Source: Selaginella moellendorffii (taxonomy: Eukaryota > Streptophyta > Lycopodiopsida > Selaginellales > Selaginellaceae). Taken from it: 64,000 bases of DNA. Below are positions 32,481 to 45,132 of this stretch, in pieces. The notes beneath the pieces are model-generated. The model worked only from the letters and a program-made list of their open reading frames with translations, was not told the DNA's origin and ran no database searches. The first letter of the stretch is position 1. Every line of letters begins with the position of its first letter. Made by a program: the position numbers and the translations under genes. The stretch is from positions 1 through 64,000 of the forward strand of contig NW_003314352.1 of the NCBI RefSeq assembly GCF_000143415.4, given 5' to 3'.

Positions 32481-34094
32481 GCACAAAAATAATAGACCTA
32501 GGAATGAGTTCGAGAATTCAAAAATAACACACGCTTGAACATCACATCAAATCCTCTGACAAACCAGATCTTATGATTCCTCTGACAAATTTCAAACTGA
32601 GTAGCTTCTAGACTTTGCTGTCGGAGGTTGAACTTTGTCACATCATGTCCTTGCCTCGATCCAGCTGTGCCATGTCAGTGATTCGAACTTTGCCATGCCG
32701 TGTCAGCGATCCGCGCCAAGATTATTTGCCGTGTAAAGGAATAATTATGCTATGTGTGTACGTCCATTTATGACAATTTAAGGCCACACGCCATTCAAAG
32801 AATAATGCTAGTCGAGCATTTTTTGGTGCATTTTTGGGTTCAAAATTGCATGAGCCCACACGCTATAAAGTTTACCTGTACCAAAAATAGAAACAGCTTT
32901 ATTTACTTGGGAATTTAAGTGGTTGAGGCATTTTTAAACTTACAAACACATGCCCTACTTACATTCCTTTGGTTGCTTAAAATTCAAAAATATTATAAAC
33001 CTTTCTTTTTGCATTTTCAATGTTTTCAATTATGGTTTTTGATTTTCGCAGGACCAGCCTAGTAATCTATTTGCATCCCGTCATGTTTATAGCTAGCTTT
33101 CGTTTGTCCCCTTCGCTAGCCTGAGATACATCTGCTCGGCATCTGCCTCTTACAGCATTTGCCCAGAAAGGGCATCTTTCTTCACGCAGCATTTGCCACA
33201 TGTTTAGGGTTTAGGGTTTAGGGTTTAGCAATTCAGTAGCTTGATAGATGCAAAATCCTTTGATATGTCACAATGCCCCTAGGACCATAAACACATTTCA
33301 ATAGAGAGGGTCTTTTCATTTCATAACTCCTTATGTAGATCTTGGTGAAACTAGAGTTAGTGAAGTTGGTTTCTTGTGATCCCGCATCTGATTGTGATGT
33401 CCCTTTGCAGTGTCGATGGAAAGGTCAATGCACACTAAATTGTAGAATCTTGGAGCAAAATAACGGTTGGATCTATGGCAAATGCCCCTGAAACATTGTA
33501 AGGCTCGTGTGGTCTCATGTGGTGTCCGATCGAGATGCTTCTTTGTAGGGTCATCAAGAAGGACATTGTATACCATTCTGTAAAATCTAGTTGCGATCTA
33601 ACGGTTGGACCTCCAGAAAACTCAAAACAATCTCGCGCGTGTTAGAATATTCTAGGAATATACTCCTATGTGCCCCTGAAAATGGCATGCGGCCCCACGC
33701 CATTCAAGAGATAACGCCAGATGACGCCGAGCATTTTTTGGTGCATTTTTTGGGATCAAAATTGCATGAGCCCACACGCTTGAACGTCACATCAAATCCT
33801 TTGACAATTTATTTAGCTGAACATCTGGCATTTTTGGAAATACAAGATGCTTTGGAATATCCAATCATGCATGGTATAAATATAGCGAGGGTATTAAATG
33901 ATATCCCAATCATGATCTTTCTTTTGGATTTCGCGTGCATGCAGTCCGAGGAATGATGACGTTGCGGATTTCTTTTGGATTTCACGTGCATGCATGCGCG
34001 CGGCGATCCAGAAATTAATGGTGGCGCCCAAGTCCGAGGAATGATTACCAACCGTCGTGACATTTCGCGCGTGTGAGGTTAGGTTTTGCATTTT
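32481..34094. other. Non-coding DNA within the palindrome region
   Basis: Apart from palindrome copies and the telomeric repeat, no gene is evident. Two segments sharing GCATTTTTTGGTGCATTTTT and AATTGCATGAGCCCACACGC (near 32815-32865 and 33730-33780) are a local duplication. Confidence 0.5.
33202..33228. repeat. Interstitial plant-type telomeric repeat
   Basis: Almost four consecutive TTTAGGG units in an otherwise unique stretch. Confidence 0.85.
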
Positions 34095-34265
34095 GCTTCG
34101 TACTCGCGCTCGCACACTCGCGCTCACATCGCGCTCCCACTCGCGATCACGCTCACATTCGCGCTCATCTACCTTCTCTACAGGTTTCTCGTGTGCATCG
34201 GCGTCCACTCGCGCTTGCATCACACTCGCGCTCGCATCGCGCTCGTGTGCATCGGCATCCACTTC
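34095..34265. repeat. TCGCGCTC microsatellite-like tract
   Basis: Irregular repeats of CTCGCGCTCACAT-type units next to the solo LTR. Open in several frames but without coding character. Confidence 0.6.
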
Positions 34266-34289
34266 AAGACACACCCAGTTTGTAACTTC

Positions 34290-35456
34290 GCTGCTGTAAG
34301 CCACAAATTTTTCCTTTTCAATTTGCCAGCTTACCTCGTCTATCCGACCAACTCTGCCTTGGCTTGTGCTAAGTTCCCTCGCCAAGGTTCCCGCCTATGG
34401 TACCAGCTCCTACTTGGTCCTACTTGGTTTCAGCTACTTACTGCACGAGCAACGGAGTGTTAGCCATCCATCTACGGATTCCCAAATCTCTCCCAATCCC
34501 CCTCCCCGGGTTAGACTAGACTTAAGGTTCAGCTACACTCCCCGCAGGCACAAACAGCCAAGCACACCAAGCCTCCTGTTCCTAACACCACTTGGTACCA
34601 CAAGACTTGATCATGGGACCCTCTAAATCCCAAGTCTTGGGTGCAGCACTTGCTTCGGGACGTCGGGGTGAAACACCGTGGCCTAACGGCCCGGTATGGG
34701 TACCTCTACCCCCCCACTTCCATCCCGAAGGGAAGGCCCAAGCCCCTAGGAAGGGCGAGGACCAATGAGCCACAACGTACTCAAGTGGGGCACCACTCCA
34801 CCTGAGCCGGGAGCACCGCAGTCGGTTTCCCTTTCGGGAGTGGGAGCTGCTCTTGAGCACTTCCCTGGGTGGCCCCTCTGGCACCACTCAGGCCCATGCT
34901 CACTCCCACCCAAGGCCCCTCGGCCCCAATCTCAACCTCAAGTCAGTTTGGAAGCACCACTGGAGAGTTCCTTCAAGACTGGTTCCTGGACCTCACTATC
35001 CCTACTATACTTTTGGAACCACCTGCAGCCCCCCCCCCTGGGAGACGCACGCTTTGGGCTTTCACCCCTTGACCCGTATTAGTATTTGGACTTAGTCTCT
35101 GGCTTGATCTCGGACCCGATTTCGGATCCGACTTCGGATTCGGTCTCGGACTCGATCTCGGACTCGATCTCGGACCCGATCTCGGACCCGACCTCGGACT
35201 CGACCTCGGACTCGGTCTCGAACTCGATTTCGGATCTCGGACTCCGTCTCGAACTCGGTCTTGAACTCGGACTCGAACTCGGTCCCCAAGTCGGTCTCGG
35301 ACTCGATTCCGGACTCTATCTCGAACTCGGTCCTAGAGTCGGTCTTGGACTCGATCCTCGACTTGGTCCCATCCGATGAACTCTTTGTCATTTTGGTCAA
35401 GCTTTTGGGGATCCTTTAGCCTACGACATCTCGGGGAGTCGGTTCCTTACAGCTGC
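34290..35456 (-). mobile_element. Family A solo LTR with 5-bp target duplication
   Basis: The LTR occupies 34295-35451 (1157 bp), in reverse orientation to 19471-20636 and alignable to it end to end. It is flanked by GCTGC at 34290-34294 and again at 35452-35456. A solo LTR with an intact duplication is the usual product of recombination between the two LTRs of one insertion. Confidence 0.93.
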
Positions 35457-35868
35457 CAACTCCGCCGCCCACTCCGCCACCCACACGCAGCCCACTTGGC
35501 GTCCCGGGAGATTTCAGCGCCACTCTCCAACTATAAGTGGCAGAGTAGCCTTGCTGCTATGATCCGCTACACACACAGTGTACATTCGCCAGCGAGTCCG
35601 GTTGTCACGCCTCCATTCGGCTTCAAATGGTAAGTCTTTTAGGCCAAGTAGAAAATGGCATGAGGCCACATGCCATTCAGTAGCAACATTGGCATGCACC
35701 GATTGGGCTCTCGAGTGCAGTCCGGTTACAGATGGCGTGTAGCCTCACGCCATCTTAGGATGCAGCCTCAAGACATCTGATGCAGTGGTGAATGGCGTGT
35801 GGCCTCACGTTATTTCCAGCTGCTAGCTTTTCATCTGTCAGCTCTAATTGTTGTGCATTTCTTAACAG

Positions 35869-36495
35869 GCGAGGAATTGCATTCTTCTTCCAGCCACTGT
35901 CAATGTGGATGCAGAGAAGGGGGAGGAGCTCACCAGTTGGACTTTCGGGATGGAAGGCGAGGATCTGAGGCTGTACAACACAGATGGTGGGAGAAAAGAA
36001 TGCATGGGGATCCTCATCCAAGTGACAGACACTCCATGCAGTTCCATGCAAGAATATGGACTGGCACTTGTGGTAGAGACAGCGTCTACCTTCAAGATCC
36101 ACCTTGCACATCCTAGCGGCTTCCCGAAGGGGGGCAGTGGCTATGAGGAATTCCTAGAGGGAGCTAGGGAGAGGTTGTCCAGGAGGCCCACAATTTCAAA
36201 GACGCTGCGGGTCTATGAAGATCACATGGAATCCACGGACCTCACCTACGGCGATGTTCAAAAACTATATTCCAACATTGAGCCGTTGAGAGTGCCTCCA
36301 GTTCGCGAAGCGAAGGGGAAGGGGGTCGATCTGGAAACTACCCCGAAGCAGAAAAGGGTGGTCAAGCTCAAGCCGACGTCCGACTCTCCTCCAAAAAAGA
36401 AGCTACTCGGTGATGCCATTGCCTCGGGTTCAAACACTACACCCACCAAAAAGAAGAGCCGCAAAGAGCAAAAAGAGCAAGAAGAGGGCAAGCTA
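35869..36495 (+). pseudogene. Truncated uncharacterised coding exon
   Basis: After a good acceptor (TTCTTAACAG at 35859-35868), an open frame reads ARNCILLPATVNVDAEKGEE, then YGLALVVETASTFKIHLAHP and EEFLEGARERLSRRP. It ends in a Lys-rich nuclear-type tail (KKKSRKEQKEQEE). At about 36495 the frame passes into antisense family C retrotransposon sequence, so the original 3' end is lost. The preceding intron contains three palindromic motif copies, linking this exon to the DUF7869-like locus 4 kb away. I do not recognise the protein. It may be a second gene of the same mobile system or an interrupted host gene. Confidence 0.45.
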
Positions 36496-36496
36496 G

Positions 36497-39218
36497 TGTC
36501 CAATGAAACGGAATATTACTCTTCATCAACTCAGTCAACGAAAGAGCAATTCTTGCAAAATTGCGGATAAACTTGCGATAGTATCCCGCTAAACCGAGAA
36601 GGAACGAACATCTGATATAGTGGTCAGGACTTCCCAAGATTTCACCACTTCCACCTTCTTTGGATCGACTTCAATCACGCCACCACCAACTATATATCCA
36701 AGAAAGTTTATGCACAATTGACCAAAAGCGCATCTACTTTCTTTAGCATACAATTTGTGTTCACGCAACTTCTGAAACACCAGATCCAAGTGTTTCAAAT
36801 GATCCTTCAACGTTTCACTAAAGACTAGAACATCGTCGATATATAGGACAACAAATGCATCCAAATAATCTCCAAATATTCTATCCATCATAGTGCTGAA
36901 TGTTGCCAAAGCATTGCATAACCCGAATAGCATGACAAGGAACTCATAAGATCCGTACCGAGTGTTAAAGGATGTCTTCTCCACATCTTGATCTGCCACC
37001 CGTATCTGATGATACCTAGACCGCAAATCAAATCGTGTAAAGAGTTGGTCAAACAAGTCATCAATGTGAGGCAAAGAATAATTGTTCTTGACCATGATCT
37101 TGTTGAGTGCCCGATAGTCAATACACATCCCCATGGTTCCATCCTTTTTCATAACGAAAAGGACCGGCGCTCCATAAGGTGACTTGCTTGGTTAGATATA
37201 ACCTTTGTCAAGAAGCTCTATGAGTTGCTTCTTGAGTTCAGCCATCTCCTTGATGTTTAATCGATACAGAGCTTTTGTAGGTGGTTTAGAACCCAGAATA
37301 ACCTCAATCTGATGATCAACCTCACGACTAGGAGGTAGCCTTGGCGGCAAATCCTTCGGGAAGATATCTTGATTCCTCGCCAACAACTCCAGTATCTTCT
37401 TTGGTACAGGATCAACCCCGTCGCCAATTCGAACTGAGTCCAACACCCTCAGCTTCCATCACTTGAACCCAAAAGGTTCGACATCCCTTTTTAGCTGCTT
37501 TTTGAGTGGCCCTTGCAGTTAGGAATTTTGCATCCCAATCCTTTAAGGAACGCTTTTGCAACTGGAAGGACACATCAGGACATCCTTCGGACTTCAACGT
37601 GATATGACTTTATCCAGCACCATAAATCCCTTTTATATATTTGTTGAAGAAGTCCATACCAAACACCATATGAAAATCTGGTATTTTCAACACTACCAAG
37701 TGCATTCTTTCCTTCCACTTGGATATCTTTATTGGAACATCACTCACAAACTTTCTGGCTACTTGCCCACCTTCCATAAACCGGAAGTGCATAGGCGATA
37801 TTTGCTCAGCATTCAATCCTAACAACTTAACTAAGTCTTTGGATATCACGCTGTGCATAGCTCCCGTGTCAATCATCACTTGGATTCGGTGTCCACAGAC
37901 AAAGCCTACCAGATACATCAACGGATCAGCATTTGTATTGACTGCAAGAAAAGCTTGAGGAAAGCAACGAAAGTTACTCACCTCCTCTTTCTCATAGTTT
38001 GCATTGACCAACTCGTCAACCCCTTCAACTTCCCCTCCACCATCTTCCCTCATGACATTAACATGAGACCTTGTCTTATGCTTGTTGGGACATTTTGAGA
38101 CCTATGTCCTGACTCTCCATAATGGAAGCAATGACCCACACTACCTGTTCCGCTAGGAGCAAGTTTTGCAAGTTGTTGCTACTTGTACCCACCAAGAGGA
38201 GGAACAGAGGGCCTAGGACCAGAAGAAGCTGCTGGTGGTCTCCAACCACCACCACCTTTGTTAACCATTGCTTGTGAGCCTCCAGAGCGGAACCTGCCTT
38301 CCACCCTCTATTTCCAATCACCTTGTTTATTCCCAGAATTCCTATGCTTATCCGAGTTACTAGCATACGGTTGCTGATATTGTTCCATGAGTGAGTGACT
38401 AAAAGCAACTTGCTGCGCTGCCTCCTTACACTCCACGTACGTCTTTGGCTTAAACTTCAAAATCTCATTGTGAGAAAATGAACTTAAACCCTCTAGAAAA
38501 TAACTTCGGGCATCTTTGTCACTCATATTTGCAATCATAATGCACTTCTGAGCAAATGCATTAACGTAATGCATAAGATCCTCTCACTGCTTTAACCACC
38601 ACAGCTCCACACGAAGTCTTAGACCAAGATCATCCGGCAAGTATTTCTTACAGATACAAGACTGCATCTTGGTCCAACTTCTAGTCTGCCCTTTTTCAGC
38701 ACACACTTGGCACCACCAAGTTTTGGCATGATCAGTGAGAAAGGATTGCGCGCACGCAACTTTCATACGATCATCTACATCTGCCGCTATGAAATAATTT
38801 TCCATATTGTAGATCCAATCTTCCAAAACCTGATAGTCCCGCATGCCTCTGAAATTGGGTGGTTTCGGAGGCTTGAACTTTGAAACTCGTGCAACCGGGG
38901 GCAGCTACAGAACTTCATCGTCCTCAAAACTTGAAGAGGAGTCCAGTTGCTTAGGCTTAGCTGGTTGGCTGCCACAACTTCTTTTTTCCTCTTCTTGTTC
39001 TCTTTCTTCAATTTGCGAATCTCCCTTCGCAAATTCTCGATCTCGACTTCCTGAGCCATATGCTGCAATGCCGCAGCATCTGGCTCTTCCTCTTCTGACT
39101 CAGCCTCAGCCTCTTCCACAACATCTATAGAAGGAGTTTCCTCCTCTCGATTCACCTGTCTAGAGGTTTCACCATCATCAACACAGTTCCTTTTCACCAT
39201 CCCGCTAGCTGCATGCAT
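36497..39218 (-). pseudogene. Family C gag-protease-RT, degenerate
   Basis: Gag begins near ATG 39218, with an acidic/basic coiled-coil (QEVEIENLRREIRKLKKENK) followed by MRDYQVLEDWIYNMENYF. The protease has QVMIDTGAMHSVISKDL (about 37850). RT has MCIDYRALNKIMVKNNYSLP, LFGLCNALATFS and VVLYIDDVLVFSETL (about 36830). The thumb reads LAGYYRKFIRNFARIALSL. Several stops and frame changes (for example near 38930, 38590 and 38305) show it is defective. Confidence 0.88.
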
Positions 39219-39391
39219 GTCTCTATCAATAACTGAACATGCTTACAATGTTCTTACCGAATGGTGCAATCCCACTAATCCTACACAAGTCGCTTCGGAT
39301 CTACTAGAAAAGTCTTTGCATATGCAACTTGAATCAGAAAATCCGACAAAAGTTGGATAGGAATCGCTGAGAAAATTCCTCTGATACCAAA

Positions 39392-40300
39392 TGTAGAACA
39401 CATGAATTTGGAGCCAAACTCCAAGCCTGTTGCGCTATGAAACAAGGGTCCGATACAATCCCATGAGCACCAGCTCCCCATATCCAACACCTGTACGCAA
39501 AATGGTGTCAGACGAAGTCTGACACAATTTTGGCATACCGGTGGCCTAACGTGAGGAGGAGGGTACCCCACTGACTAGAGCAGTGTGGAGCTTGGGCTTA
39601 GACCCAAGCCGGAGGCAGAACAAGGAGCGATACAGCCCAGCGGGAGCCAAACTAATGTCTCAAGTGGTCAGACATGCATTCCAACCACTATCCCTACTAT
39701 ATATTTGGAACCCCCCCCCCGCCCTTGAGGGACACACGCTTTGGGCTTTCACCCCAAGCCTCCCTTAGTATTAGGAGTTAGTCTCTGGGACAAGCTCGGA
39801 ACTTACTAAATATGGAATAGCATTAGATTGCGAATTTGGACACGGGACGAACACCATTGTGTTCAGGCTAACCTCTACATTCCATAGATATGCCAAATAA
39901 GCAAATCTAGACACTTTCCATAATTAGCATTTGGGACCGAAATAAGACTAACCCTAAGAGCATGATAGCAAAGGTGTTTGGCAGACACAATAAGCTATCA
40001 TTCAGCGATATTGAAGAATTAGTCTCAATATGCGGGGGCTCTTGATACTAGCAAGTGCAAGCTAATGATAGGAGTTTCTCAAACCAAGCCAAGTATGCTC
40101 AGCAAGAAACACATAGGGTTCCTACCTTATGTTTATTTGATTTAAGTACACAGTTATTGATCAGTTTCTCAACTAGCTCAAGTGGGAACAATAAAGGGAA
40201 CTAACTGTACTGACCCTTTGCCGTCATGGCAGTAAGGAAAGAGTGTCCGTAAGGACTGGCCAACAAGTATCTTTCGATATCCGAAGTCACATTCACAACA
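39392..40300 (-). repeat. Family C 5' LTR (909 bp)
   Basis: On the plus strand it starts TGTAGAACACATG and ends ACATTCACAACA. A PBS lies immediately to the left (39379-39389, reverse of TGGTATCAGAG), which identifies it as the 5' LTR. The centre holds the shared C-run/GCTTTGGGCTTTCACCC module. Confidence 0.85.
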
Positions 40301-40473
40301 TTGGTGGTCAAGTATATCACCATTTGTATTGGCATTGAAAGGCCCTAGGAGTGGGTCTGTAGCATGTCAATATAGTATGAGTTTCCACTTTAGTTCATAT
40401 GTGAATATATAGGCAATATAGTGGATAGAAATGGTTTAATAAGGGAACGACTTTGGGATTTTAGGAATAGTAT

Positions 40474-41603
40474 TGTAGTGCATGTGGTTTTTACCCTTTA
40501 TCTTATGGTTATTTACTATAGGATAATCATAAAGTGGAACCTAAACCCTTCATATGCCATGTATCACATGCCACATGCCACATGCCACATGTCCAAGGAC
40601 AATAGAGTGGAATCTGAGTTTCAAGGCTTTGGGCCATTGAATGAAGGAACAGAGCCAAACTCCCAAGCATAGAGCCAAGGAGTAATGGAACTGGAGGATG
40701 GAGCGACTCTAAAGTGTACAGCCCAAAAAGCAAAGGGACAAGAACATGGAGCAAGTTGAAATAGTCCTAAAGTATTTAACATTCCAATGCTAGGACCAGC
40801 ATGCAAAATGGAGGTAAACAAAGCTTAGCGCTATTTCAGCATACCAATGCCTAACACAAAGATATAAGTACTCCACCAATTAGCATGGTATGGAATTTGG
40901 GCTTAAGTCTAAGTCGGACGTAGAACAAGGACAAGCACATAAGTGGGAGCTAAACTATGCCTCAAGTTAGTTGACTGTGCCTGACCTACCTATTATCCCT
41001 ACAATACATTTGGAAAAACCCCCATAGCCCCCCTGAGGAACACACGCTTTGGGCTTTCACCCTTAGCCACCTTTAGTACCAGGAGTTAGTCTCTAGGACA
41101 AGTTTGAAACTTATTAATGATGAAATATCTTTGGATTCCGAATTTAGACACAGAATGAACACCATTGTGTTCAGGGCAATCTCCACATTCTGTAGATATA
41201 CCAAATGAGCAAATCCATACACTTTCCATAAATAGTATTTGGGACCAAAATAAGACTAACATAAAGAGCATAATAGCATTTGGCAAATACGGTAAACTAT
41301 CATTCAGCGATATTGATGAATTAGTCTTAATATGCAAGGGTCTTGTCACTAACCAATGCAAGACATAACAAGACGGGAACTCCCTACTAAACTAACTATA
41401 CTTAGTTAATAGCATTTAAGAATTCCGTCCTTATGCTCATCCGGTCTAAATACACTCAAAATGCCCAATTAACTTCACTAGCACAAGAGGAACTAAAAAG
41501 GGATTAGTAATACTAACCTCCTTCCGTGGTGGCAGTAAGGAAAGAATATCTAAAAGGATTAGCCGACAAATAACTTTTAATACCCGAAGTCACATTCACG
41601 ACA
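40474..41603 (-). repeat. Family D 3' LTR (about 1130 bp)
   Basis: Runs from TGTAGTGCATGTGG to CACATTCACGACA on the plus strand. The half nearest the internal region closely resembles the family C LTR (compare 41040-41600 with 39730-40300). The other half differs. Confidence 0.75.
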
Positions 41604-44600
41604 CTTTCCCCCCCTTAGGGAAGATCGACGTCCTCGTCGATGTATACTCGAATCTAGACCACTGCCAAGGAAACAACTCTAGAAAAAGTTCATGGTGATG
41701 ACACTATGTGACAAATACACCAATTCAAATGAGTTAGGATAACTTTTTTGTTTAACACAAATGTGTTACCAACTTAGACACCTTCCAACCATCACCAACA
41801 AAGAAATGATCAATGGAGTTACCAATGTTGTTCTAGGTGTTACCCAGCTTACGAAAGTGTGATATACCCTTGCCTGTAGGTGGCATAGAGAAAGAAACCA
41901 AAAGCCCCAACCCTCATGAGCAAAGAAACCAAACCTATTGGTAAGGTTTAAATACACTATTACAAATAGATAGTTAGAGTTGTTTACATGGTCATGCCCT
42001 TTTAAAATGAAAAAAAGGAACATCAACAAAGAGGCGGATGAGGTAACCAATTGATAATAACTACCCCATGACTAAAAATTTCACCATGCACACAAAATGT
42101 CGAAGTCATTTTGCCTATACTGGCCTAAACTCAAAGATCAATTCCAAGTATTCTAAGTAAATTATCATCCGATAAACCAAAATTATAGTATAGGAACACC
42201 AAGATCTTTAAAGGTTAAGGTCATAAGATTAACCATCTAACAAAAATCAATAGTAAGTAATCATCAAGAAAACTTATTGATAAAACTTAACTATCAAAGA
42301 TTGTAGATAGCATGTTAAATAACTTATGTAAGATAACTCAAAAAACACAAGGTATCATTAATTGGCAAGCAAAGTGCTCATGAATGTATCACCCAAAGGA
42401 AATAACATCCAATCTATCAAAACTAACTATAACAATAATTAATAGAATAAAATGAGTGTTGCAAAGGGCAACAAACATAACGTTTATGTTAACTATTGCA
42501 CTAGTCAATTGAAATAGATCCTAATTAACAAAATAAAAGAACTTAATTTCTTAAGCAAGCATTAGCAACATTCTACTAATGTCTCAAACCCAAGAGACAA
42601 ATCCAAAGCAAACCACGAAGAACATGCAGTAATGTGAAAAACCATAAACTATAAAAGAGAATAACTAATTATCATGAAAGATCATCAATCATCCCATCAA
42701 TAAAGAAATGCACAATCATTGTTAAAAAAAGAATCCACCATCTTGAAAAATAGCAAATCATTATATATCAATAATAATTTAGTAAAACTTTTGGCAAGGA
42801 TAATCAACTATTCTAGATTATAATCAATGATCACTAATGATTGCTAGATGCAAATACTAACTTCAACATTGAAGTTAATGAGCCAAAATGCCTTCCCCAA
42901 CAACTTCTAACAAATGAAATAATGAGCATAAAAAGAACTCAAAGAACCAAAAGCTCAAAAAAGCCTATAACTAAGTCTAGCTTAATAATAATCACAAGTT
43001 TCATATAAACTAGTTTCAATGTTAAAGAAGAAATTTTGGTACAACCTATAATATCTTTCTCAACACATCTATAAGCTAAATTTCATAATGTCAAAGTTAA
43101 TGAAAAGCATGTTTGCATCAATTCAAAAGTTACGCATAACAAAGTTCTGCTCAACAAGTGATCATCAATCGATCCTCCATGAATTCATTTATAGCAAGAC
43201 GTAACTCACTTTATAACAAGCATAAAAGAAATCATTAGTGATCAATATATTCTAACTCAAATCCAACAAAGATTCAAACATCTTCAATATTGATCACTAA
43301 CTCTTCCTCTTGTAAAGTTAGTATAATCCATGATTAAATCACTTTTTAAGGAAAAACCAAAGCTCAACCCCTACTAAACAATCTCATCTAGAACACAACT
43401 CAATTTACTACTCAGCTCATTTGAACATCAACATTGTTGCTAACTAGCAAATGTATAAATGTCAATAATATAAAGTTATACCCAAATCATCAACATTATC
43501 TTTATCAAGACTAATGAAACTTAATATCAATCCTAAAGAGAGACATTTCATTTCACTTGAATATCAATATCAACAATATCAATAACAAAATATTCCTTCA
43601 ATATTATTAATACCAGAATAAAACTAAAAGAAAGCAAGAGTGAATCACCACTCAAAGCTCTCTAGCAACTAAGCTAACTAAGGTCAGAGATATTATATTT
43701 AATATCTGAGACTAATCCTTTAGCAAAACAACTCAATTACAGATAACACATCATCAAGGAGTGATTCACTACGTCCAAGACTCAATATAATCCAACATTA
43801 CGGACTAAACACAACCAAATGATATCGATAAAGGTGGAGTTGATGTGCCAACATGGAAAAATCAAGCAAGCCATAACATAACACCATCTAGTAAAGCAAG
43901 TTATCACTACTAAATCATCATCATGAGAAAATCAAGTATCAATGGTCCTTGATGAAATTTAAACAACAATCACTAGTTACAAAGCAACCAATAATCACTT
44001 TTTAACTTGACTTCACAAGACCCTAACACTAAACTCATGCCATCGAGTCATATACTTATCAAGTATGAGATATAGGAACATGAACAAGCACAGACTAAAT
44101 AACCACTCGAATCCAACTTAATCAAAATAAGCTCATTACTACATCTAGCCAATAACTCTGAGCATGCCTTAAAGAGGCTAGCTATACATGATTAACACTT
44201 AGTTGAAACGAAAGTGAAGACCATGAAATGGACTCATAGTGGTACATAACCTTTTTATAGACAAAACTAGAGTATAGGTACTAACACCTTAACCTCACAC
44301 AACTAAGTTCGACATCATCTTCCTTAGCCAAGGCACAAGGCTAACAAGACCAAGTCAGGATCAATGAGAGCTCACTACTTTCATAGAGTTTAATGAAATG
44401 TAAGGTGCAACTTACCACCGAGCATAATGCTATAAAAGAAAAGCACAAGGCACCTTTCTAGAAAAATGTAATAGCCATTTTTTTACACTAACTCTAGACT
44501 TTATTCAACTCAATTGCCTTAGCCCCAACAATTAGCATCTCTTTCGAGTGTATCATACAAACTACATATAAAAGTTTAAGCTAACTGAAATTAACTTCAA

Positions 44601-45130
44601 CCCTTTCACTAATTTGTAATGGCTTTTGACAATGGAATGATTTTTAGGCAAAATAATCAACAAATCAGCCATTGGAAAAGTCTAAAAAAATTTATGGAAA
44701 AATTTTCCATCCCAGAGAAAGAATGACTCTCAATCTAAGAATATAAATCTCATGACTTAACCAACTTCCTCCTACTAACAACTTCACAAAGGTTCACATT
44801 AACACAAATTCTTATGATCAAACATCATGCCTATATATCCAAATCCAACAGCGAAATCCGCAAAATGCAAAATGAATATCCTAGGCTTGATTCCAAAGAC
44901 CATATTTTTAGATATCCACATTGCTCTAACACTCTTCTTCAATTACCTTCAAGATCCAATGTGAAGCCAAAACACTAATAAGAAAAATGATATAAAAAAT
45001 CAAGGTTTAAAGAAAATTCTTCATCACTCGAAATAATAATGTTACTTCCACTAACACAAGTGTTAGTGATGTCAATGCTTCAAGTATACACCTTCTCCAT
45101 TCAACAATCTACTCCAAATGCTAATGAATA
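40474..45130 (-). mobile_element. Family D non-coding AT-rich LTR element, 5' part missing
   Basis: The 3' LTR spans 40474-41603. To its right is a polypurine tract (reverse of CTTTCCCCCCCTTAGGG, 41604-41620), then about 3.5 kb of AT-rich DNA with no gene. The internal part from about 43 kb to 45130 is the reverse complement, at reduced identity, of roughly 62.1-62.9 kb. The right end is replaced by a family A LTR fragment. Confidence 0.7.
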
Positions 45131-45132
45131 AC

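Larger units (their letters stand above)
28631..35814. repeat. Dispersed 24-bp degenerate palindrome, about 14 copies
   Basis: The consensus is half-site AATGGCATGAGG followed by CCNCATGCCATT. Copies lie at 28631-28650, 28717-28740, 30125-30147, 30182-30204, 32021-32043, 32091-32111, 32188-32210, 32781-32798, 32845-32868, 33681-33705, 33761-33780, 35653-35678, 35731-35754 and 35791-35814. Two lie inside the DUF7869-like coding frame; the rest flank it. None were noticed elsewhere in the 64 kb. They resemble subterminal transposase-binding arrays of DNA transposons, which is an inference. Confidence 0.75.
36495..40300 (-). mobile_element. Family C Ty3/gypsy element, 3' half lost
   Basis: A minus-strand element with its 5' LTR at the right (39392-40300), PBS, gag, protease and reverse transcriptase. 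It is cut at about 36495 just after NIPFHWT, where RNase H would begin. RNase H, integrase and 3' LTR are absent. Confidence 0.88.

Noticed and set aside
28631-35814. CRISPR-like reading of the spaced palindromes
   Set aside because: The genome is eukaryotic, spacing is irregular (about 60 bp to 2 kb) and copies diverge. There are no spacers of uniform size.
42000-45100. AT-rich 3 kb as possible organelle DNA or centromeric satellite
   Set aside because: No organelle gene and no tandem periodicity were seen. LTR, polypurine tract and a second inverted copy explain it as a retroelement interior.
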